From Streptomyces sp. NBC_01231 (GTDB lineage: Bacteria; Actinomycetota; Actinomycetes; Streptomycetales; Streptomycetaceae): a stretch of DNA of 64,000 nt. Positions 48,570-57,983 of the stretch are shown piece after piece; position 1 is the first letter of the stretch; each line of letters starts with the position of its first letter. The stretch is from positions 3,782,001 to 3,846,000 of the forward strand of contig CP108521.1 in the NCBI GenBank assembly GCA_035999765.1. Reading direction: 5' to 3'. Under the pieces are notes generated by a model. It made no database searches and was not told the DNA's origin. It worked only from the letters and a program-made list of their open reading frames with translations. The position numbers and the translations under genes were made by a program.

Positions 48570-50363
48570 ATGACCCGGGCCGATGAATCGATCATGACGT
48601 CGACGCACTCACCAGCCCATCCGAAGGCCTCCGCTCCCCCGCCCGCGCTCCCGGTGGTCACGCCGGGCACCGTGCCCGTGGCGGGCCGGGTGCTGCGGGT
48701 CGCGGTGTGGTCGCTGCCCGCGGTCCTCGTGGCGTTCGCCGGGTTCCGCCGGCGGTGGATGTCCGACGACGCCTTCATCTACGTACGGACCGTGCGGCAG
48801 GTACTGGCGGGCAACGGGCCCGTGTTCAACCCCGGCGAGCGGGTGGAGTCGTCCACCGGGACGCTGTGGCAGTGGCTGCTGGTGGCGGCCGGGGCGGTGG
48901 GGGCCGATCCGGCGTCGGCCGCGGTGTACGCGGGGCTGGTGCTGACCGGCGCCGGGTTCGCGCTCGCGGGGCTCGCCGCGCTGCGGCTGTACGGCGGACG
49001 GGCGGCCGTCCCCCTTGGGTCGCTCGTGCTGTTGGGGCTGCCGCCCGTGTGGGACTTCGCCACCTCGGGGCTGGAGACGGGGCTTGCCACCTGCTGGATC
49101 GCGGGGGCGTGGCTGGCCCTGGTCGCCCGGCCCGGGTCCGTCGCGACCTCGGCGCTCATCGGTCTCGGTCCGCTGGTGCGGCCCGACCTCGGGCTGGTGT
49201 CGGTCGTCTTCCTGGGTGCCCAGTGGCTGCTCGTGCGGCCCTCGTGGCGGGGCGTGCTCGCGGGTGCGGGGGCGGCGGGGGTGCTGCCGGGCGCGTACGA
49301 GGTGTTCCGGGCCGGCTACTACGGGCATCTGGTGCCCTTGCCCGCCGTGACGAAGGAGGCCTCGCGGAGCCTGTGGGGTCGGGGCCTCGGCTACTTCGGG
49401 GATCTCGCGTTTCCCTACCTGCTGTGGGTGCCCGCGCTGTTGGCGATCGCCGCGGTGCTTCTCGGGCGCGGTGGGCGCGGTGGGCACGGCGGGTACGGGA
49501 GGCGCGGGGGGCGCGGGGGGCGCGGCCCGAAGGGGGACGGGTCGTCGCTCGTGCCGGTGCTCGCGCCCGTCGTCGCCGGGCTGTTGTGCTGGGTGTACGT
49601 CGTGAGGGTCGGCGGTGACTTCATGCACGGGCGGATGCTGCTGCCGGGGTTGCTGCTGCTGGTGCTGCCGGTGTTCGTGGTCCCGGTGTCACGCGTGGGC
49701 TTGTGCGCCGCCGTCGGCGTCGGGGTGTGGGCGGTGGTGTGCGCGGGGTGGCTGCGGGTGCCCTACGCGGGGCATGTCGGGCCGGCCGGGATCGCCGACG
49801 AGCGCGGGGTGTACGTGCGGCACAACGCCGACCCTCATCCGGTGCACCACGGCTTCGCCGGGGCGCCGTATCACCTGGGGTATCTGCGGGAGGTGAGGGA
49901 GGCCGTGCGGTCGGGGGCGCCGACGCTGCTGTTCGGCAAGGGCACTCGTACCGCCGCCAACTCGCCGTCGGTCACGGCCAGTTATGTGGTGCTCGGGCTC
50001 AACGGGTCCGTCGTGCCGCTGAACGGGACCGCGCTCGACCCGATCGGGCTCGCCTATCCGCCGGCTGCGCACTCCGAGCGGATCGAGGGCGGGCGGGTGG
50101 CGCACGACAAGTGGCTGCCGGCCGCCTGGCTCGCCGCCGACCACGGGCTTCCCGCCGATCCGCCGCCCGGGACCGACCCGGCGCTGATCGACGCGGCCCG
50201 GCGCGCCCTGCGCTGCGGGGCGCTCGCCGAACTGCGCGCCGCGACCCGGGATCCGCTCACGCCGGGACGCTTTCTGCGGAACGTGGCCGGGGCCTGGGAG
50301 CGCACGGCGTTCCGCTTCCCGAACGACCCCGTACGGGCCGAACGGGCGTTGTGCGGCGGGTGA
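48570..50363 (+). CDS. GT-C membrane glycosyltransferase (AftB/mannosyltransferase-like)
   Basis: 597 residues with about ten membrane helices. The first extracytoplasmic loop has SDDAFIYVRTVRQVLAGNGP followed by VFNPGERVESSTGTLWQWLL, the aspartate pair and loop signature seen in AftB-like polyprenyl-phosphate-dependent arabinofuranosyl/mannosyltransferases. A Gly/Arg-rich cytoplasmic loop (GRGGRGGHGGYGRRGGRG, about 49,465-49,530) separates two helices. A C-terminal extracytoplasmic domain of about 190 residues follows, with KGTRTAANSPSVTASYVVLG and GLNGSVVPLNG. AAGG lies before the ATG at 48570; 48594 is an alternative start. Role: adding a terminal sugar to a cell-surface glycan. Confidence 0.8.
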   Translation: MTRADESIMTSTHSPAHPKASAPPPALPVVTPGTVPVAGRVLRVAVWSLPAVLVAFAGFRRRWMSDDAFIYVRTVRQVLAGNGPVFNPGERVESSTGTLWQWLLVAAGAVGADPASAAVYAGLVLTGAGFALAGLAALRLYGGRAAVPLGSLVLLGLPPVWDFATSGLETGLATCWIAGAWLALVARPGSVATSALIGLGPLVRPDLGLVSVVFLGAQWLLVRPSWRGVLAGAGAAGVLPGAYEVFRAGYYGHLVPLPAVTKEASRSLWGRGLGYFGDLAFPYLLWVPALLAIAAVLLGRGGRGGHGGYGRRGGRGGRGPKGDGSSLVPVLAPVVAGLLCWVYVVRVGGDFMHGRMLLPGLLLLVLPVFVVPVSRVGLCAAVGVGVWAVVCAGWLRVPYAGHVGPAGIADERGVYVRHNADPHPVHHGFAGAPYHLGYLREVREAVRSGAPTLLFGKGTRTAANSPSVTASYVVLGLNGSVVPLNGTALDPIGLAYPPAAHSERIEGGRVAHDKWLPAAWLAADHGLPADPPPGTDPALIDAARRALRCGALAELRAATRDPLTPGRFLRNVAGAWERTAFRFPNDPVRAERALCGG

Positions 50364-50473
50364 GTTCGCGCAGGCGTGGCCCGGAGCAGGCGACCTGCGG
50401 GCACACCGGTACGTTGCTGCTCGGCGCGGGCTCACACCCCGGCGCCGACCGACCCCCCACGGAAGGAAACCCC

Positions 50474-51085
50474 GTGCGCCCCCAACGCCTTCGCTCCGTC
50501 CTCGTCGCCGTGTGTGCCACGGCGGCCGTCGCCCTCACCGGTGCCGCCCCGGCCGCCGCCGTGCCCGCCCCCGCTCCCGCACGGGCGGCGGTCGGCGCAC
50601 CCGGACTGGCGCCGCTGACCGAGTTTTTCGCCGAGCGGCTGCTGCTGGCCGACAAAGTGGCTGCCGCCAAGTACGGCACCGACAAGCCGATCGACGATCC
50701 GGTGCGCGAGCAGCAGATCCTGGACGACGTGGCCGCCCGGGCGGTCGGGCTCGGGCTGGACCCGGACGCGGTGAGCGCGGTCTTCCGGGACCAGATCGAG
50801 GCGAACAAGCTGGTGCAGCGCGGGCTGTACGCACGCTGGGACGCGCGTCCCGAGGAGCGGCCCACCGAGCGGCCGGACCTGACCAAGGAGGTCCGGCCCG
50901 CGCTGGACCGCATCACCACGGCTCTGCTGACCGCCCTGAAGGACACGGAGGCGCTGCGGGCAGGGCCGTCGTGCGCTCCGCGCCTGTCCGTCGCCGCCGC
51001 CCGGTCCGCCGTCGGTCATGAGCTGGACCTCCTGCATCTGAAGGGGCTCGGGCGGGCGTTGCCGTCGGTGTGCGCTCAGTCCTGA
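50474..51085 (+). CDS. Secreted chorismate mutase (AroQ-gamma type)
   Basis: 203 residues from a GTG at 50474 with GGAAGGA upstream. A Sec signal (RSVLVAVCATAAVALTGAAP) precedes an all-helical domain: FFAERLLLADKVAAAKYGTD, DDPVREQQILDDVAARAVGL, AVSAVFRDQIEANKLVQRGL, and a C-terminal half with two cysteines (PSCAPRLS and PSVCAQS) that likely form a disulfide, as in the exported mycobacterial enzyme. It would convert chorismate to prephenate outside the cytoplasm, whose purpose is unknown. It follows the GT-C gene by 110 bases and ends 10 bases inside the convergent VWA gene. Confidence 0.9.
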   Translation: MRPQRLRSVLVAVCATAAVALTGAAPAAAVPAPAPARAAVGAPGLAPLTEFFAERLLLADKVAAAKYGTDKPIDDPVREQQILDDVAARAVGLGLDPDAVSAVFRDQIEANKLVQRGLYARWDARPEERPTERPDLTKEVRPALDRITTALLTALKDTEALRAGPSCAPRLSVAAARSAVGHELDLLHLKGLGRALPSVCAQS

Positions 51086-52617
51086 CGGTCGAGGTGCCGG
51101 GCTCGGCGGATGGTGTCGGCGAGCCCGCGTACCGCCCGGTCCTCGGTGGTGTCCGCCAAGTCGTCGGCGCGGTCGGCCAGTTCGCCGAGTGTCGGGGCGC
51201 CCGGGAGCGCGGTCCGGTGGTAGTCGCGCCCGCGCAGGGCGTCGGCGAAGTACGCGGCGGTCGCCGTGACCTGGAAGCGGGGGCTCGCGCCGCGCAGGGA
51301 GTCGGCGAGCGAACCGGACTCGAGTTGGCCGCTCTCCTCGTGCGGGGTGCGGGTCTTCGGGTCCTGCCAGCGGACCGTGGCGGTGGCGAGGTGACCGTCG
51401 GCGCCGGGCTTGGTGCGGACGGCGTAGAGGGCGGTGACCGTGTGGCCGGGGCCGACCTCACCGCCGTCGACACGGTCGTCGCGGAAGTCGTCGTCGGCGA
51501 CGCGGCGGTTGTCGTAGCCGACGAGCCGGAACTCGGCGACCGTCCGAGGGTCGAAGGCGACCTGGGCCTTGGCGTCGCGGGCCGTGAGGTCGATGTTCGT
51601 CGGGAGCTGTTCGCAGAAGACCTTCTCGGCGTCGTCCGCGCCTGACACGTACACCGTGTGGCCGTCGCCCTTGTCGGCGAGGCGTTCCATCAGGGCGTCG
51701 CCGTAGTCGCTGCCGACACCGACGCCGAAGAGGGTGATGCCGTGTTCGCGGCGGGCCCCGTCGATGCGTTCCAGGATGGAGTCGGGGTCGGTGTCCCCGT
51801 CGTTGGCGAGCGCGTCGGAGACCAGCACGACCCGGTTGGTGGCGCCCTCGCGCAGGCCGTCGACGGCGGTGGCGTACCCGGTGTCCACGCCCGCGCCGAG
51901 GTTGGTGGAGTACGTCGGTTCCAGGCCGTCGATCGCGTCGTGGATCTCGCCCCGGTTGCCGCCGAGCCGGGTCATCGGCAGCACGGTCTCGGCCGTGTCG
52001 CTGAAGGTGACCAGGGCAACCGAGTCGTCGTCGCGCAGTCGGTCCGTCATCACGCCCAGGGACTCCTGGGCGAGGTCGAGGCGGCCCGGTTCGGCCATGG
52101 AGCCGGAGATGTCGATGACGAAGGTGAGGGCGGCGGGCGGGCGTTCGCCGCTCCGCTCGGCGGCGCGGGTGGCGAGGCCGACGCGGACCAGGGACCAGTC
52201 CTCCTCGTCGGTGCGGGCGCCGTCGACGGTCACCGTGAAGCCGTTGCCGTCGGGGCGTTCGTAGTCCTGGCGGAAGCTGTTGACGAATTCCTCGGGGCGG
52301 ACCGTCGAGGGGTCGGGCCGCCGCCCGTCGGCGAGGGTGCGCCGGGCGTAGCCGTAGGAGGCGGTGTCGACGTCGAGGGCGAAGGTGGAGAGGTAGTCGG
52401 GGGACGGTTCGGACTCGCGCGACTCGTCGTCCGGGTTGTTCTGCTCACCGGTGCCGCGGCTGGGGGCGGGGGCCGGGAAGCCGGTCGCCCCGTTCGCGCG
52501 GTCCGTACTGCTGTGGTCCGCGGTGTCGTTCGCACCGCATCCCGTGAGAAGCAGGCCGCCCGTCGCGGTGAACGCGAGCAGGGCGGCGCGCAGCCGTCGT
52601 ATTCGGTACCGCTCCAT
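51076..52617 (-). CDS. VWA-domain lipoprotein
   Basis: 513 residues. Lipoprotein signal with lipobox LLLTGCG, a low-complexity linker, then YLSTFALDVDTASYGYARRT (the DUF3520-associated N-terminal element), and a von Willebrand A domain with the MIDAS motif LTFVIDISGSMAEPGRLDLA, TLLG-like TYSTNLGAGVDTGYATAV and VVLVSDALANDGD. The C-terminal part (VAFDPRTVAEFRLVGYDNRR) matches the DUF3520-type tail. Anchored outside the membrane, it probably mediates metal-dependent protein contacts. Overlaps the convergent chorismate mutase gene by 10 bases. Confidence 0.92.
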   Translation of the reverse strand: MERYRIRRLRAALLAFTATGGLLLTGCGANDTADHSSTDRANGATGFPAPAPSRGTGEQNNPDDESRESEPSPDYLSTFALDVDTASYGYARRTLADGRRPDPSTVRPEEFVNSFRQDYERPDGNGFTVTVDGARTDEEDWSLVRVGLATRAAERSGERPPAALTFVIDISGSMAEPGRLDLAQESLGVMTDRLRDDDSVALVTFSDTAETVLPMTRLGGNRGEIHDAIDGLEPTYSTNLGAGVDTGYATAVDGLREGATNRVVLVSDALANDGDTDPDSILERIDGARREHGITLFGVGVGSDYGDALMERLADKGDGHTVYVSGADDAEKVFCEQLPTNIDLTARDAKAQVAFDPRTVAEFRLVGYDNRRVADDDFRDDRVDGGEVGPGHTVTALYAVRTKPGADGHLATATVRWQDPKTRTPHEESGQLESGSLADSLRGASPRFQVTATAAYFADALRGRDYHRTALPGAPTLGELADRADDLADTTEDRAVRGLADTIRRARHLDRQD

Positions 52618-52763
52618 GGTCCGTGCCCCCTTGGCCTGTTGACGCCGTGTCTGTGACTGTGACGGGCCAGGGGAGCGGAACGTGCGCTACGGGGCGTTGC
52701 GGATGGATCTCGAACAGGGCACGGACCGGGGCCTTCGAGACCGGCGGGTGACCCTCCGTTGAC

Positions 52764-53633
52764 CTACGACACCACGTCCTTGCGGGCAAAACCCCTGAAG
52801 GCCAGCGCGAACAGCACGAGGGCGTACGTTATCGAGACGGAGGTGCCCTGGATCATGTCGGACCACTCCAGTTGGGGTCGTACAGTGTCGAGCCAGGCGT
52901 ACTGCCAGTGCGCGGGCAGGAAGTCGCGCCAGTCGCCGAGGGCCGTCACCTGGTCGAGGACGTTGCCGACGATGGTCAGGCCGACCGCGCCGCCGACCGC
53001 GCCCAGCGGGGCGTCCGTCTTGGTGGACAGCCAGAACGCCAGGGCAGCGGTGACGAGTTGGGACACGAAGATGTACGCCACCGTGATCGCGAGGCGCTGG
53101 GCGGCCAGGCCGGCGGGCAGTGAGCCGCCGGTGGGCAGCTCCAGCGGGCCCCAGCCGTACGCCGCGCTGCCGACGGCAAGGGCGACGACCGGCAGCAGCA
53201 CCATCGCGGCGAGGCTGAGGCCGAGGCCCACCACGAGCTTGGACCACAGCAGCCGGGCCCGGGGCACGGGCGCCGCCAGCAGATAGCGCAGGGAGGACCA
53301 GCTGGCCTCCGAGGCGACCGTGTCCCCGCAGAACAGGGCGACGGGGACGACGAGCAGGAAGCCCGCGGAGGCGAACAGGTTCACGGCGGCGAAGTTGGCC
53401 CCGGACAGGGTGGCCGTGTCCATCAGGTTCGTCCCGGCGTTGCCGCCGCCCGGGTCGCCGCCCACCTGGAAGGCGATGAGCAGCACGAACGGCAGGGCGA
53501 ACAGGATCCCGCCCATGACAAGGGTGCGGCGCCGCTTCAGTTGCCGGACCAGCTCGACCCGGAGGGGCAGCGTGCGGCCCGCGCGGTAACCGTCGGCGAC
53601 CTCCGCGCGGTCGATCAGCGTGCTGCCGCTCAT
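52764..53633 (-). CDS. ABC transporter permease (ABC-2 type)
   Basis: 289 residues with six hydrophobic helices: LVMGGILFALPFVLLIAFQV, NLFASAGFLLVVPVALFCGD, LGLSLAAMVLLPVVALAVGS, ITVAYIFVSQLVTAALAFWL and so on. GDTVASEASWSSLRYLLAAP is the conserved ABC-2 permease segment (reversed in many export systems). Its ATG overlaps the stop of the ATPase-fusion gene by four bases. The pair would export an unknown substrate or, given the fused hydrolase, a peptide-like compound. Confidence 0.9.
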   Translation of the reverse strand: MSGSTLIDRAEVADGYRAGRTLPLRVELVRQLKRRRTLVMGGILFALPFVLLIAFQVGGDPGGGNAGTNLMDTATLSGANFAAVNLFASAGFLLVVPVALFCGDTVASEASWSSLRYLLAAPVPRARLLWSKLVVGLGLSLAAMVLLPVVALAVGSAAYGWGPLELPTGGSLPAGLAAQRLAITVAYIFVSQLVTAALAFWLSTKTDAPLGAVGGAVGLTIVGNVLDQVTALGDWRDFLPAHWQYAWLDTVRPQLEWSDMIQGTSVSITYALVLFALAFRGFARKDVVS

Positions 53634-56284
53634 GCGGACTCTCCGATCAGGGTGAGGAAGGCGTCCTCGAGGCGGCGGTGGGGGCCCACCGACTCCACGG
53701 GGACTTCGAGCCGGACGAGTTCGGTGACCAGGCGGCGGGCGCTGCCGTCGGCGTCGAGCCGGACCAGCAGGCCCTCGTCGGTGCGGACCGCGGAGGCCAC
53801 GCCCGGGAGGGCGGCGACCTTCTCGACGACGGGCTCCTCCACCGGTGCGGCCGTGCCCACCAGCAGCATGTCGCCGGAGCCGATGATCTCCTGGACCGGG
53901 CCCGCCTGGACGAGCCGGCCGTGGTCCATCACGACCAGGTGCGTGCAGGACTGCTCGACCTCGGACAGCAGGTGGCTGGAGACGATCACCGTGCGGCCGG
54001 CCGCCGCGTAGCGGATCATCACCTCGCGCATCTCGCGGATCTGCGGCGGGTCGAGGCCGTTGGTCGGCTCGTCGAGGATGAGCAGGTCCGGGAGGCCGAG
54101 CATGGCCTGGGCGATGGCGAGGCGCTGGCGCATGCCCTGGGAGTAGGTGCGCACCGCGCGCTCCAGTGCGCTGCCGAGTCCGGCGATCTCCAGGGCGTCG
54201 TCCAGGTGGGCGTCCTTTGGCGGGCGGCCGGTGGCCCGCCAGTACAGCTCCAGGTTCTCCCGGCCGGACAGGTGCGGGAGGAAGCCAGCGCCTTCGACGA
54301 AGGCGCCGACCCGGGACAGGACGGTGGCGCCGGGCGCGATGGCGTGGCCGAAGACGCGGATCTCACCGGCGTCCGGCTTGATCAGGCCCATCAGCATGCG
54401 CAGGGTGGTCGTCTTGCCGGCGCCGTTCGGGCCGAGGAGGCCGAGGACCTGGCCCTTCTCCACGCGGAACGTCAGGTCCCGCACCGCGTACCGGTCGGCG
54501 GACTTCGCGTACCGCTTGCTCAGGTCCGTGATCTGGAGCGGCACTTCGGCCAGCGCCGGATCGGGTGCGGGGGCGGTCGTGCGGCGCCGGGCCGTCAGGA
54601 GCAGGGCCAGGGCAACCGCCGCTCCGGCCAGCGGGAGCCACCACACCCAGGCGGGCAGCGGTGCCGTGGCGTTGGTGTGGCTGAGGGCGGTCGGCACCTT
54701 CAGGTCACCCTTGAGGGAGACGGTGTACGTCGCCGGGGTGGCCGGGGAGGCGTAGCCGAGGTCGGTGGAGGCGAGGACCAGGCGCAGCCGGTGGCCGTCG
54801 TCGACCTCGTGGTCGATCGCCGGGAGGGTGAGCGTGACGTCCTTGCCGGCCTTGGCGTCCTCGACGCGGAGGGGTTCGACCAGCTGGGAGGGCAGCACCT
54901 GCTGCTGTCCGCCGCCGGGGCCGACGTCGTACACCTTGGCGAACAGGACCGCCTCGTCGCTCGTCGACTTCACGTGGACGGTGGCCGTCGGGGACCCGGT
55001 GATCTGCAGGTCCTTCGTGAAGGGCGCCGACTCGAACGCGGCGTACTGGCCCGGGAAGTCGAGGGAGATCCCGACGCCGAGCGAGGACAGCTGGGCGAGA
55101 CCGCCGGCGGCGCCGCCGATGCCGGGCAGCGCGGAGACGGCGGGCGGGCTGGCGCCGGCCGGGTTCTGGAAGCGCTGCTCGCGTCCGGCGAGGGCGACCG
55201 GGCGCAGGTCGCCCCGCAGGCCGGGGTAGGTGTCCGCGTCCACACCGCTCAGCCGGGTCTCACCGTCGCCGGTGCCTGCGCCGAGGGTGCGGGTGACGCG
55301 GAAGGCCGGACCGGTGTCTGCGCCCTTGTCGTCCTTGAGGTACCGGTCGAACCAGGAGGCGGTCCGGGACTGGACGCGGCTCACCTCCGTGTCGCCGCCG
55401 TCGTGTCCGCCCGCGATCCAGTCGACGTCGACAGGGGCGCCGTTGGCGCGGATCGCCTTGGCGGCGGCGTCGGCCTGCCCGAGCGGGAAGAGGGAGTCGG
55501 TCTGGCCCTGCAACAGGAGCGTGGGCACCTTGATGCGGTCGCCGACGGCGGACGGCGAGCGCTCGTCGAGGAGCTTCACCGCCTGGGCGTCGGGGGTGCC
55601 GGACTCGGCGACCCGCTCGTACATCCGGCACAGCTGCGGCTCGAACTTGGCGCAGCCGCCGCCGGAGTTGACGAAGATGCCCGCCCACAGCTTCTTGAAC
55701 ACGCCGTTCGGGAAGAGGGCGTCGGCGAGGTTCCAGTACGTGATGGCGGGGGCGAGGGCGTCCACCCGCTTGTCGTATCCGGCGGTCAGCAGGGAGATCG
55801 CGCCGCCGTACGAGGCGCCCGCCATGCCGACGCGCGGGTCGCCGGGCTTGTCGAGCTGGACCTGCGGCTGCTTGGCGAGCCAGTCGATGAGCTTGCGGGC
55901 GTCGGCGACCTCGCCCTTCGGGTCGTTCAGCCCGATCTTGCCGGTCGACCTGCCGAAGCTGCGGGCCGACCAGGTCAGCACCGCGTACCCGTCCCGGGCC
56001 AGGCCCTCGGCCTGCTGCCGTACGTCGGCCTTGCTGCCGCCGAAGCCGTGCGCGAGGAGGACGGCGGGACGACGGCCGGTTCCTCCGGAGGTGAAGTACG
56101 AGGTGTCGATGCGGACACCGTCGAGGGACATCACCTGGTCGGCGCGGTGCACCGGGGCCGGGGCGTCGTCGGCGACGGCGGTCCATGTCCCGGCGCCGGC
56201 GAGCACTACGACGACGGCCGCGGCGGCGGCGAGCCGTCGCGGTGCGCGCAGCAGGCCGCGTAGTCGGGGCAGTCGAAGATCCAT
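53630..56284 (-). CDS. Fusion: extracytoplasmic alpha/beta hydrolase + ABC transporter ATPase
   Basis: 884 residues. N-terminal signal/anchor (LAAAAAVVVVLAGAGTWTAV), then an X-Pro dipeptidyl-peptidase/CocE-like hydrolase: RRPAVLLAHGFGGSKADVRQ, nucleophile VGMAGASYGGAISLLTAGYD, a C-terminal jelly-roll like domain (ITGSPTATVHVKSTSDEAVL). A second membrane helix (VWWLPLAGAAVALALLL, about 561-580) precedes a complete ABC ATPase: GLLGPNGAGKTTTLRML (Walker A), TYSQGMRQRLAIAQAM (signature), DLLILDEPTNGLDPP (Walker B) and VIVSSHLL. The topology places the hydrolase outside and the ATPase inside. It is coupled to the ABC-2 permease gene. The unusual joining suggests the hydrolase processes what the transporter moves. 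Confidence 0.9.
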   Translation of the reverse strand: MDLRLPRLRGLLRAPRRLAAAAAVVVVLAGAGTWTAVADDAPAPVHRADQVMSLDGVRIDTSYFTSGGTGRRPAVLLAHGFGGSKADVRQQAEGLARDGYAVLTWSARSFGRSTGKIGLNDPKGEVADARKLIDWLAKQPQVQLDKPGDPRVGMAGASYGGAISLLTAGYDKRVDALAPAITYWNLADALFPNGVFKKLWAGIFVNSGGGCAKFEPQLCRMYERVAESGTPDAQAVKLLDERSPSAVGDRIKVPTLLLQGQTDSLFPLGQADAAAKAIRANGAPVDVDWIAGGHDGGDTEVSRVQSRTASWFDRYLKDDKGADTGPAFRVTRTLGAGTGDGETRLSGVDADTYPGLRGDLRPVALAGREQRFQNPAGASPPAVSALPGIGGAAGGLAQLSSLGVGISLDFPGQYAAFESAPFTKDLQITGSPTATVHVKSTSDEAVLFAKVYDVGPGGGQQQVLPSQLVEPLRVEDAKAGKDVTLTLPAIDHEVDDGHRLRLVLASTDLGYASPATPATYTVSLKGDLKVPTALSHTNATAPLPAWVWWLPLAGAAVALALLLTARRRTTAPAPDPALAEVPLQITDLSKRYAKSADRYAVRDLTFRVEKGQVLGLLGPNGAGKTTTLRMLMGLIKPDAGEIRVFGHAIAPGATVLSRVGAFVEGAGFLPHLSGRENLELYWRATGRPPKDAHLDDALEIAGLGSALERAVRTYSQGMRQRLAIAQAMLGLPDLLILDEPTNGLDPPQIREMREVMIRYAAAGRTVIVSSHLLSEVEQSCTHLVVMDHGRLVQAGPVQEIIGSGDMLLVGTAAPVEEPVVEKVAALPGVASAVRTDEGLLVRLDADGSARRLVTELVRLEVPVESVGPHRRLEDAFLTLIGESA

Positions 56285-56404
56285 GCGTCAACGGTACGGG
56301 GTGAAACTGTCGGCCCGTTGTCGACCGTGGGCTGAACTGAGGGCCATCCCCGGGAGGTACGGGGCTGCCTTCATGTACCGCGTCCGTGGTACGGGTCCGC
56401 ATGC

Positions 56405-56441
56405 GGGAGGGGGCCGTCCGCGCTGCGGACGGCCCCCTCCC
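56405..56441 (-). terminator. Strong terminator of the methylmalonate-semialdehyde dehydrogenase gene
   Basis: 17-base arms (56405-56421 and 56425-56441) pair perfectly around a GCT loop, only 7 bases beyond the stop codon. Confidence 0.9.
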
Positions 56442-56448
56442 GACGTGC

Positions 56449-57960
56449 TCAGTGGTTGCGCGGGAAGCCCAGGTCCACGCCCGACGGGGCGTCGGCCGGG
56501 TCCGGCCAGCGGGTGGTGACGACCTTGCCGCGGGTGTAGAAGTGCGTGCCGTCGTTGCCGTAGATGTGGTGGTCGCCGAAGAGCGAGTCCTTCCAGCCAC
56601 CGAAGGAGTGGTAGCCGACGGGGACCGGGATCGGGACGTTCACGCCGACCATGCCGGCCTCGATCTCCATCTGGAAGCGGCGGGCCGCGCCGCCGTCCCG
56701 GGTGAAGATCGCGGTGCCGTTGCCGAACGGCGAGCTGTTGATGAGGGCGACGCCCTCGTCGTAGGTGTCGACGCGCAGGACACACAGCACCGGGCCGAAG
56801 ATCTCGTCCTGGTAGGCCTTCGCCGACGTGGGCACCTTGTCGAGGAGCGAGATGCCGATCCAGTGGCCGTCCTCGAAGCCCTCGACCGTGTGGCCGGTGC
56901 CGTCCAGGACGACCTCCGAGCCCTCGGCCGCCGCGCCCGCCACGTACGACGCCACCTTGTCGCGGTGGACCTTCGTGATCAGCGGGCCCATCTCGGAGGC
57001 CGGGTCGTTGCCGGGGCCGATCTTGATCTTCTCGGCGCGCTCGCGGATCTTGTCCACCAGTTCGTCGCCGATCGCGCCGACCGCGACCACGGCCGAGATC
57101 GCCATGCAGCGCTCGCCCGCGGAGCCGTAGGCCGCGCTCACCGCGGCGTCCGCGGCCGCGTCCAGGTCGGCGTCCGGCAGCACCAGCATGTGGTTCTTGG
57201 CACCGCCCAGGGCCTGGACCCGCTTGTGGTTCGCGGAGGCCGTGGTGTGGATGTAGCGGGCGATCGGGGTCGAGCCGACGAAGGAGACGGCCTTGACGTC
57301 CGGGTGCTCCAGGAGCCGGTCGACGGCCACCTTGTCACCGTGGACGACGTTGAAGACGCCGTCGGGCAGGCCCGCCTCCGACAGCAGTTCGGCGATCTTC
57401 AGACTCGCCGACGGGTCCTTCTCGCTCGGCTTCAGCACGAAGGTGTTGCCGCACGCGATGGCCATCGGGAACATCCACATCGGGACCATCGCCGGGAAGT
57501 TGAACGGCGTGATGCCGGCGACGACACCGAGCGGCTGGCGGATCGAGGACACGTCCACACGGCTGGCGACCTGCGTGGACAGCTCGCCCTTCAACTGCAC
57601 GTTGATGCCACAGGCCAGGTCCACGATCTCCAGGCCGCGCGCGACCTCGCCGAGCGCGTCGCTGTGCACCTTGCCGTGCTCGGCGGTGATCAGCTCGGCG
57701 ATGGCGTCGCGGTTGGCGTCCAGCAGCGCGCGGAAGCGGAAGAGGATCTCCGTGCGCTTGGCCAGCGAGGACTGGCCCCAGGTCGCGTAGGCGTCCTGGG
57801 CGGCGGCAACGGCGGCGTCCACCTCCTCCACGGAAGCGAACGCGACCTTCGTGGTGACCGCGCCGGTCGCGGGGTCGGTGACCGGCCCGTACGTACCCGA
57901 CGCGCCTGCCGCGCGCTCAACGGGTTTGCCGCCGATCCAGTGGTTGACGATCTTCGTCAT
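56449..57960 (-). CDS. mmsA: Methylmalonate-semialdehyde dehydrogenase (CoA-acylating)
   Basis: 503 residues from the ATG at 57960 (MTKIVNHWIGGKPVER) with GGAG 7 bases upstream. ALDH superfamily, MMSDH type: VVAGITPFNFPAMVPMWMFP, FVLKPSEKDPSASLKIAELL, VSFVGSTPIARYIHTTA, the catalytic cysteine in YGSAGERCMAISAVVAVG, and KDSLFGDHHIYGNDGTHFYT. It oxidatively decarboxylates (methyl)malonate semialdehyde to propionyl- or acetyl-CoA, the last step of myo-inositol (IolA) or valine degradation. Its place behind iolD-iolB-iolC indicates the inositol pathway. Confidence 0.95.
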   Translation of the reverse strand: MTKIVNHWIGGKPVERAAGASGTYGPVTDPATGAVTTKVAFASVEEVDAAVAAAQDAYATWGQSSLAKRTEILFRFRALLDANRDAIAELITAEHGKVHSDALGEVARGLEIVDLACGINVQLKGELSTQVASRVDVSSIRQPLGVVAGITPFNFPAMVPMWMFPMAIACGNTFVLKPSEKDPSASLKIAELLSEAGLPDGVFNVVHGDKVAVDRLLEHPDVKAVSFVGSTPIARYIHTTASANHKRVQALGGAKNHMLVLPDADLDAAADAAVSAAYGSAGERCMAISAVVAVGAIGDELVDKIRERAEKIKIGPGNDPASEMGPLITKVHRDKVASYVAGAAAEGSEVVLDGTGHTVEGFEDGHWIGISLLDKVPTSAKAYQDEIFGPVLCVLRVDTYDEGVALINSSPFGNGTAIFTRDGGAARRFQMEIEAGMVGVNVPIPVPVGYHSFGGWKDSLFGDHHIYGNDGTHFYTRGKVVTTRWPDPADAPSGVDLGFPRNH

Positions 57961-57983
57961 GACTGACTCACTCCTGTAATCCT

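Noticed and set aside
53678..56263. An 861-residue open frame on the plus strand
   Set aside because: Antisense shadow of the hydrolase-ABC fusion gene, which has full Walker and signature motifs on the minus strand.
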